From the NCBI GenBank assembly GCA_964541615.1, contig CAZIRA010000073.1, forward strand, positions 1 through 13,071: a DNA stretch of 13,071 nt. The letters run 5' to 3'. Position numbers and translations under genes: made by a program. Below, in pieces: positions 8,836 through 13,071 of the stretch (position 1 is its first letter; every line of letters begins with the position of its first letter). The notes below the pieces were generated by a model that was not told the DNA's origin, did no database searches, and was given only the letters and a program-made list of their open reading frames with translations. Origin of the DNA: UPXZ01 sp964541615. GTDB taxonomy: Bacteria > Bacteroidota > Bacteroidia > Bacteroidales > Paludibacteraceae.

Positions 8836-9357
8836 TTATCTTTCACCTAGCGTTTTCAACACGCCATGGATCGTATTTCCTCCAGATTGGAGTGCGGACA
8901 CAACGTTCTTCGCAGGTGATTGCAACAGGGCAATAAGATCTCCGAGAAGTTCGTTTTTGCTCTTGATGTGGATCAGATCTTCCAGCATGCCTGCACCAAC
9001 GTAGAAGCTTTCTTCTACATAAGCAGCTTTAAGTACTGGTTTTTTTGATTTACTTTTTGAACTGAAATCTTTGATCAATTTAGCCGGCAAATTGCCTGTT
9101 TCTGAAAGCATCACTGAAGTTTCACCTTTCAGAGTGTCATATAGCTGGCTGAAATCTACATCTGAGTTTTCGAGGGCTTTTTTAAGCAGTGTGTTTTTAA
9201 CCACAAGGAGTTTTACGTCCCTATTGAAGCAGAGTCTTCTTAGTTCACTGGTTTCAGCAGCGTTAAGTCCGCCTATATCAGTCAAATAGAAGTGCGGATA
9301 GGCTCCAATTACAACCTCTAATTCTTTGATAAGTGTGCTTTTATCTTCCTTTTTCAT
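8836..9357 (-). CDS. rplJ: 50S ribosomal protein L10
   Basis: This is uL10 (173 aa), the base of the ribosomal stalk. The N-terminal domain binds 23S rRNA next to L11, and the C-terminal helix carries the L7/L12 dimers. Family features are the N-terminal KSTLIKELEVVI helix, the KLLVVKNTLLKKAL segment near residues 49-62, and a C-terminal helical tail with ALLQSPAKNVVSALQSGG. The ATG at 9357 is supported by a good Shine-Dalgarno (AAGGAG at 9364-9369 on the coding strand, 6 nt before ATG), unusual in this phylum. The gap from the rplA stop is only 12 nt, too short for the long L10-binding leader known in E. coli. The stop is TAA. Confidence 0.98.
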   Translation of the reverse strand: MKKEDKSTLIKELEVVIGAYPHFYLTDIGGLNAAETSELRRLCFNRDVKLLVVKNTLLKKALENSDVDFSQLYDTLKGETSVMLSETGNLPAKLIKDFSSKSKSKKPVLKAAYVEESFYVGAGMLEDLIHIKSKNELLGDLIALLQSPAKNVVSALQSGGNTIHGVLKTLGER

Positions 9358-9363
9358 ACTTTA

Positions 9364-9369
9364 CTCCTT
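9364..9369 (-). promoter_or_regulatory. Shine-Dalgarno of rplJ
   Basis: AAGGAG on the coding strand lies 6 nt before the rplJ ATG, inside the 12-nt rplA-rplJ gap. Among the nine protein genes here, only this one and nusG show a clear anti-16S match. Confidence 0.75.
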
Positions 9370-10065
9370 TTACGCTTCAATTGATTTTGGATCTACTTTA
9401 ATTCCCGCACTCATCGTGCTAGAAAGATAAATGCTCTTTACATAGGTACCTTTAGCAGTTGACGGTTTCAGTTTGATGATAGTAGAGATGAATTCTTTTG
9501 CATTATCGCTGATTTGCTCTGCTGTAAAAGAAACTTTACCTACTGAAGTGTGAACGATACCGAATTTATCAACTTTGAAGTCGATTTTTCCTTGTTTCAC
9601 TTCTTTAACTGCTGCCGCAACATCTTGGGTAACGGTTCCACTTTTTGGATTCGGCATTAGCCCGCGAGGACCAAGTATGCGTCCAAGAGCACCAATCTTA
9701 CCCATGATAGCTGGTTGTGTGATGATAACATCGATATCGGTCCAGCCGCCTTTGATTTTTTCTATATATTCGTCAAGCCCTACATAGTCAGCGCCTGCTT
9801 CTTTAGCAGCTGCTTCCTGGTCGGGAGTACATAATGCAAGAACCCGGGTTTGTTTTCCTGTACCGTGTGGCAGTGATACCACGCCACGCACCATTTGATT
9901 GGCTTTACGGGGGTCAACACCCAAACGCACATCAACATCAACAGAAGCGTCAAATTTGGTAGTAGAAATCTCTTTTACCAATGCTGCAGCTTCCTGCAAA
10001 GAATAGGTTTTTCCTGCTTCAATTTTTTCTTGTGCCAACTTTTGGTTTTTTGTCAGTTTACTCAT
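9370..10065 (-). CDS. rplA: 50S ribosomal protein L1
   Basis: This is uL1 (231 aa), which binds 23S rRNA to form the mobile L1 stalk that handles tRNA leaving the E site. In many bacteria it also represses the rplK-rplA mRNA. The length is normal. Conserved blocks are DVDVRLGVDPRKANQMVRG near residues 43-61, SLPHGTGK, the GKIGALGRILGPRGLMPNPK region near 122-141 in the inserted domain, and the C-terminal STAKGTYVKSIYLSSTMSAG segment. The ATG at 10065 follows the rplK stop by 17 nt and has no Shine-Dalgarno. The stop is TAA. I could not identify an rRNA-like L1 target in the rplK leader by eye, so autoregulation is possible but not shown. Confidence 0.98.
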   Translation of the reverse strand: MSKLTKNQKLAQEKIEAGKTYSLQEAAALVKEISTTKFDASVDVDVRLGVDPRKANQMVRGVVSLPHGTGKQTRVLALCTPDQEAAAKEAGADYVGLDEYIEKIKGGWTDIDVIITQPAIMGKIGALGRILGPRGLMPNPKSGTVTQDVAAAVKEVKQGKIDFKVDKFGIVHTSVGKVSFTAEQISDNAKEFISTIIKLKPSTAKGTYVKSIYLSSTMSAGIKVDPKSIEA

Positions 10066-10082
10066 TCTAATTGAAGTTTTAG

Positions 10083-10526
10083 TTAATTATTATTTGGAAA
10101 TTCGCCTTTAACGGCAATACCCATACTTCGTGCTGTACCTGCTACCATTCTCATAGCAGACTCAACTTCAAAGCAGTTGAGGTCGACCATTTTATCAGTA
10201 GCAATAACTTTTACCTGCTCCCAAGTGATTTCGGCCACTTTTTTGCGGTTTGGCTCTGCTGATCCGCCCTTTACTTTTGAAGCCTCAATTAATTGAACGG
10301 CTACAGGCGGAGTTTTTACGATAAAGTCGAATGATTTGTCGGTATAGTAAGTGATGACTACGGGAAGAATTTTTCCCGATTTTTCTTGGGTTCTGGCATT
10401 AAATTGTTTGCAAAACTCCATAATGTTGATACCTTTAGAACCTAAAGCAGGTCCTACAGGCGGAGATGGGTTTGCCGCACCTCCTTTTATCTGCAATTTA
10501 ATAAGTCCAGCAATCTCTTTTGCCAT
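10083..10526 (-). CDS. rplK: 50S ribosomal protein L11
   Basis: This is uL11 (147 aa), which binds the GTPase-associated region of 23S rRNA beside L10. It helps factor binding and, in many bacteria, RelA activation. The N-terminal domain carries the conserved NPSPPVGPALGSKGINIMEF stretch (residues about 19-38), with the prolines of the thiostrepton-binding face (P22, P23, P26). The C-terminal rRNA-binding domain ends with MVAGTARSMGIAV. The ATG at 10526 matches the family start MAKE. A 63-nt AT-rich leader separates it from nusG, with no Shine-Dalgarno and no strong hairpin. The stop is TAA. Confidence 0.98.
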   Translation of the reverse strand: MAKEIAGLIKLQIKGGAANPSPPVGPALGSKGINIMEFCKQFNARTQEKSGKILPVVITYYTDKSFDFIVKTPPVAVQLIEASKVKGGSAEPNRKKVAEITWEQVKVIATDKMVDLNCFEVESAMRMVAGTARSMGIAVKGEFPNNN

Positions 10527-10589
10527 AATTTTTGTTTTTATTTGAAGTTAAATAGTAAGAGGAAGGGTATATGCGTAACAATATATCCT

Positions 10590-11135
10590 TTACTCTTTTT
10601 CCACTTGTGTAAAGCTCAATTCGAGCGGTGTTTTCCGTCCGAAAATCAATACCATTACTTTCAGCTTTTTCTTGTCATTGCTTACTTCTTCGATCGTACC
10701 GCTGAATCCGCTGAACGGACCATTGATTACTTTCACGTTTTCACCCACATAGAAAGGCGTAAGCATTTCTTCGCCGGATTCCTGAAGTTCGTCCACAGTT
10801 CCTAGAATCCGATTAATTTCGGACTGACGGATAGGTGATGGAGCGCTGTCTCCAAGAAAACCCAGTACGTTGGGGATGTTGCGTAAGCGATGTTGGATTT
10901 CGCCGGAAAGGTTTGCCTCAATTAAGACGTAGCCGGGAAGATAGCTTCTTTCTTTAGAAACTTTCTTACCCCCACGGACTGACATTACCTTTTCTGTAGG
11001 TATAAGTACCTGAGCAACAAATTGACCAAGGTCAGTATTCTTGATTTCGATATCAATATACTCTTTTACCTTGTTCTCTTTTCCACTGATAGCACGCAGA
11101 ACGTACCACTTGAAATTACCTGTCGTCTCACTCAC
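10590..11135 (-). CDS. nusG: Transcription termination/antitermination factor NusG
   Basis: NusG (181 aa) binds the RNA polymerase clamp and affects pausing, Rho-dependent termination and coupling to ribosomes. The N-terminal NGN domain starts at KWYVLRAISGKENKVKEY. The C-terminal KOW domain holds GENVKVINGPFSGFSGTIEEV (near residues 130-150) and ends GRKTPLELSFTQVEKE. I chose the GTG at 11135 because a strong GGAGG (11144-11148) lies 8 nt before it. The frame is open upstream to a TTG at 11150, but that TTG directly abuts the GGAGG, so it is a poor start, and relatives begin MSE close to the GTG position. secE ends 21 nt upstream. The stop is TAA. Confidence 0.96.
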   Translation of the reverse strand: MSETTGNFKWYVLRAISGKENKVKEYIDIEIKNTDLGQFVAQVLIPTEKVMSVRGGKKVSKERSYLPGYVLIEANLSGEIQHRLRNIPNVLGFLGDSAPSPIRQSEINRILGTVDELQESGEEMLTPFYVGENVKVINGPFSGFSGTIEEVSNDKKKLKVMVLIFGRKTPLELSFTQVEKE

Positions 11136-11143
11136 TTTTTCTA

Positions 11144-11148
11144 CCTCC
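11144..11148 (-). promoter_or_regulatory. Shine-Dalgarno of nusG
   Basis: GGAGG on the coding strand lies 8 nt before a GTG start and decides the nusG start over the upstream TTG at 11150. It is a full-strength motif in a cluster whose other genes mostly lack one. Confidence 0.75.
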
Positions 11149-11156
11149 AAAAAAAA

Positions 11157-11366
11157 TTAATTAAATAATCCGTAAACAAACGTCATAATATTCTCAAACG
11201 AGAAGTCCATTAACCATACAATGAGGGCGATGATGATGGAAGCAATCAATACGACCACAGCACTGTTGGCTAGTTCGGAGCGTGTAGGCCACGAAACTTT
11301 ATGAACCAGTTCGGTATATGACTCTTTGAAGCTGTTACCAACTTTTGCTAAAAAATTGTTTTTCAT
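11157..11366 (-). CDS. secE: Preprotein translocase subunit SecE
   Basis: This is the small membrane subunit of the SecYEG export channel (69 aa), which clamps and stabilises SecY in the inner membrane. An amphipathic N-terminal helix (NSFKESYTELVHKV) leads to the family motif VSWPTRSEL (residues 24-32). One transmembrane helix follows (about 34-53, SAVVVLIASIIIALIVWL). The single-span form is typical outside the Enterobacteria. The frame runs open upstream through tRNA-Trp, but the ATG at 11366 is the first in-frame ATG after the tRNA and gives a normal length. Only 16 nt separate it from the tRNA 3' end. No Shine-Dalgarno is visible. The stop is TAA. Confidence 0.96.
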   Translation of the reverse strand: MKNNFLAKVGNSFKESYTELVHKVSWPTRSELANSAVVVLIASIIIALIVWLMDFSFENIMTFVYGLFN

Positions 11367-11369
11367 ACA

Positions 11370-11382
11370 CAAATAGAATTTG
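11370..11382 (-). other. Mini-hairpin between tRNA-Trp and secE
   Basis: On the coding strand the tRNA trailer reads CAAAT TCT ATTTG, a 5-bp stem with a 3-nt loop that starts right after the tRNA discriminator base and ends 3 nt before the secE ATG. It is weak, being nearly all A-T. It could mark the processing boundary or arise by chance. Confidence 0.3.
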
Positions 11383-11455
11383 CACGGGTCGAGAGGCTCG
11401 AACTCCCGACACCTGGTTTTGGAGACCAGTGCTCTACCAACTGAGCTAGACCCGT
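11383..11455 (-). tRNA. tRNA-Trp (anticodon CCA)
   Basis: A complete 73-nt cloverleaf. The 7-bp acceptor stem is ACGGGTC/GACCCGT with discriminator G. The D-arm is GCTC-AGTTGGTA-GAGC, the anticodon arm CTGGT-CTCCAAA-ACCAG, and the T-arm GGGAG-TTCGAGC-CTCTC. The 3' CCA is not encoded. It lies between tuf and secE, a classic position, so the transcript must be cut on both sides of it. Confidence 0.98.
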
Positions 11456-11469
11456 ATGTAAGCCCCACC

Positions 11470-11548
11470 AAACCTCCCCAAAGGGGAGGCTTAAAGCGAG
11501 CTTAGTTATTTAATTTGCAGTTTCTTAAAGTCTCCTTTGGGGAGATTT
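11470..11548 (-). repeat. Imperfect inverted repeat with palindromic arms, tuf-tRNA-Trp gap
   Basis: Two arms, 11470-11496 and 11524-11548, are reverse complements of each other at about 22 of 27 positions, with three substitutions and a 2-nt gap. They enclose a 27-nt AT-rich centre. Each arm is also a hairpin by itself: CCTCCCC-AAA-GGGGAGG (perfect 7 bp, 11473-11489), and TCTCC with GGAGA (11531-11545). The RNA can therefore fold as two small hairpins or as one long duplex of about 22 bp. No U-tract follows on the coding strand, so it is not an ordinary terminator. Processing, mRNA 3'-end protection, or a repeat-family copy are all possible. Confidence 0.8.
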
Positions 11549-11555
11549 AGAACGG

Positions 11556-12740
11556 CTACAATAAAGCTGTAATCTGACCTGAACCTACAGTACGTCCACC
11601 TTCACGGATAGCGAAACGAAGACCTTCTGAACAAGCTACCGGGTAAATTAATTTCACATCGATTTCCAGGTTGTCGCCTGGCATTACCATCTCAGTTCCT
11701 TCTGGAAGAGTGATTTCACCGGTTACGTCTAAGGTACGAATGTAGAATTGAGGACGATATTTATTGTGGAATGGAGTGTGACGTCCACCTTCTTCTTTTT
11801 TCAAGATATAAACTGAAGCTTTGAAATGATCGTGTGGTTTAACTGAACCTGGTTTAGCGATAACCTGACCACGTTTGATTTCATCTTTGTCGATTCCACG
11901 AAGCAATAGACCTACGTTGTCACCAGCTTCACCTCTGTCAAGAATTTTACGGAACATCTCCACACCTGTTACAACAGATTTTCTTCCTTCAGCGCCAAGA
12001 CCAATGATTTGTACTTCTTCACTTGTGTTGATAACACCAGTTTCGATACGACCTGTAGCAACTGTTCCACGACCTGTGATTGAGAATACGTCTTCAACCG
12101 GCATCAAGAATGGTTTGTCAACTGCACGTGGTGGTAATTCAATCCATGAATCAACAGCATCCATAAGTTCCATGATTTTATCTTCCCACTCTGCAACACC
12201 ATTCAATCCACCAAGAGCTGAACCTTGGATAACAGGCGTGTTGTCACCGTCGAAATCATAGAATGAAAGCAATTCGCGCATTTCCATTTCTACAAGTTCC
12301 AGCATTTCTTCGTCGTCAACCATGTCGCATTTGTTCATGAAAACTACCAGACGAGGTACGTTTACCTGACGAGCTAACAGGATGTGTTCGCGTGTTTGAG
12401 GCATAGGACCATCAGTAGCAGCTACTACAATGATAGCACCGTCCATTTGAGCAGCACCCGTAACCATGTTTTTAACGTAGTCGGCGTGACCCGGACAGTC
12501 AACGTGTGCGTAGTGACGATTAGCTGTTTGATATTCTACGTGAGAAGTATTAATAGTAATACCACGTTCTTTTTCTTCAGGAGCATTGTCGATAGAATCG
12601 AACGAACGCAATTCTGAAAGACCTCTTTTTGCCAATACAGTTGTAATAGCAGCGGTCAAAGTAGTTTTTCCGTGGTCAACGTGTCCGATTGTTCCAACGT
12701 TTACGTGCGGCTTCGACCTGTCAAATTTTTCTTTTGCCAT
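11556..12740 (-). CDS. tuf: Elongation factor Tu
   Basis: EF-Tu (394 aa) is the GTPase that delivers aminoacyl-tRNAs to the ribosome A site. Domain I has all the G motifs: GHVDHGKT (19-26), RGIT (59-62), DCPGH (81-85, with the catalytic H85), NKCD (136-139) and SAL (174-176). Domain II follows from about 210 (VFSITGRGTVATGRIE), then domain III (KYRPQFYIRTLDVTG to the C-terminus GRTVGSGQITALL). The ATG at 12740 gives MAKEKFDRSKPHVNVGTIGH. There is no Shine-Dalgarno; a 79-nt AT-rich spacer separates it from tRNA-Thr, so it is probably cotranscribed with the tRNAs. Its stop is TAG, unlike the TAA of all the other protein genes here. Confidence 0.99.
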   Translation of the reverse strand: MAKEKFDRSKPHVNVGTIGHVDHGKTTLTAAITTVLAKRGLSELRSFDSIDNAPEEKERGITINTSHVEYQTANRHYAHVDCPGHADYVKNMVTGAAQMDGAIIVVAATDGPMPQTREHILLARQVNVPRLVVFMNKCDMVDDEEMLELVEMEMRELLSFYDFDGDNTPVIQGSALGGLNGVAEWEDKIMELMDAVDSWIELPPRAVDKPFLMPVEDVFSITGRGTVATGRIETGVINTSEEVQIIGLGAEGRKSVVTGVEMFRKILDRGEAGDNVGLLLRGIDKDEIKRGQVIAKPGSVKPHDHFKASVYILKKEEGGRHTPFHNKYRPQFYIRTLDVTGEITLPEGTEMVMPGDNLEIDVKLIYPVACSEGLRFAIREGGRTVGSGQITALL

Positions 12741-12819
12741 AACTCAAAGATTATTTTTAATAAATTAGTAATTTGTATGTTTTTTCAATTAAGAACTTTT
12801 CTATTCTGATGTTTGAATG

Positions 12820-12891
<72 letters not shown>

Positions 12892-13014
12892 GTGAAAAGG
12901 TTTTAATATCCGAGATTGGAGCTCAGAATCTGTCTTTTTTCAACTTATCAGTCTTAGCTCTTTATTCTTTCTCTTTGTTGAAGAGCCATACGCTTATGAC
13001 TCATTCGCTCTTAT
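12892..13014 (-). other. Spacer between tRNA-Gly and tRNA-Thr
   Basis: These 123 AT-rich bases hold no gene and no degraded tRNA that I can recognise. An inverted repeat AAGAGC/GCTCTT (12981-12986 with 13007-13012) encloses a small CATA/TATG stem. It competes with a second hairpin, CTCTT/AAGAG (12971-12985). This folding switch could affect pre-tRNA processing but may be chance. Confidence 0.4.
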
Positions 13015-13071
13015 TGGAGCGGAAGACGGGGCTCAAACCCGCGACCCTCAGCTTGGAAGGCTAATGCTCTA
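13015..13071 (-). tRNA. tRNA-Gly (anticodon TCC), 5' part cut by window edge
   Basis: The window holds 54 nt of the tRNA body, from the end of the D-loop to the discriminator T, plus an encoded CCA (13015-13017). The anticodon arm is TTAGC-CTTCCAA-GCTGA. The T-arm is GCGGG-TTTGAGC-CCCGT, with a G-T pair at its base. The 3' acceptor strand is CTTCCGC. The 5' acceptor strand and most of the D-arm lie beyond the window. The T-loop has T where position 56 is nearly always C. Confidence 0.93.

Noticed and set aside
10527..10589. Possible L1-binding autoregulatory site in the rplK leader
   Set aside because: I could not find a convincing rRNA-like fold by eye in this 63-nt AT-rich leader. A covariance search would be needed to claim it.
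11136..11150. TTG start for nusG five codons upstream
   Set aside because: It directly abuts the GGAGG that serves the GTG at 11135 and has no binding site of its own.
11367..11471. N-terminal extension of SecE reading through tRNA-Trp
   Set aside because: The extension translates the tRNA itself. The ATG at 11366 gives the normal 69-aa family length.
12913..12940. Plus-strand hairpin AGATT/AATCT followed by six T, resembling a terminator
   Set aside because: The stem is only 5 bp with a 9-nt loop, and no plus-strand gene is there to terminate. Probably chance.

Overview
This is an ordinary, highly conserved core region of a Bacteroidales (phylum Bacteroidota) chromosome. It carries the RNA polymerase / ribosomal stalk / elongation factor cluster, and every gene is on the minus strand. 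The phylum call rests on three things. The gene order is tRNA-Gly, tRNA-Thr, tuf, tRNA-Trp, secE, nusG, rplK, rplA, rplJ, rplL, rpoB, rpoC. RpoB (1270 aa) and RpoC (1433 aa) read like Bacteroides-type proteins, for example the RpoB start MSSNTNNQRINF and the RpoC start MAFKIDNKSKSNF. Most start codons lack a Shine-Dalgarno sequence and sit behind AT-rich leaders, as is usual in this phylum. I cannot name the genus.

Reading in the direction of transcription (right to left): the window edge cuts a tRNA-Gly(TCC). A 123-nt AT-rich spacer follows, then tRNA-Thr(GGT), then tuf (EF-Tu). After tuf comes a 100-nt stretch with a striking imperfect inverted repeat, each arm itself palindromic, then tRNA-Trp(CCA). 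secE begins only 16 nt beyond the tRNA 3' end and is followed by nusG. The ribosomal protein genes rplK, rplA, rplJ and rplL follow with mostly short gaps. A 118-nt gap between rplL and rpoB holds a strong terminator-like hairpin with a U-tract on the coding strand, probably a partial terminator (attenuator). rpoB and rpoC follow, and a perfect 12-bp hairpin lies just beyond the rpoC stop.

The genes cover coupled gene expression. RpoB and RpoC are the catalytic subunits of RNA polymerase. NusG binds polymerase and can link it to ribosomes. L11, L10 and L7/L12 form the ribosomal stalk base and stalk that recruit translation factors such as EF-Tu, and L1 forms the opposite (L1) stalk. SecE is part of the protein export channel. 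The tRNAs supply EF-Tu's substrates.

All protein genes look intact, with normal lengths and key residues. I see no mobile element, CRISPR array, prophage or novel enzyme system. The items worth a second look are regulatory or structural: the rplL-rpoB attenuator, the palindromic tuf/tRNA-Trp junction, the isolated strong Shine-Dalgarno sequences of nusG (GTG start) and rplJ, the absence of an L10 leader, and an atypical T-loop in tRNA-Gly. No stretch longer than about 130 nt lacks a gene.
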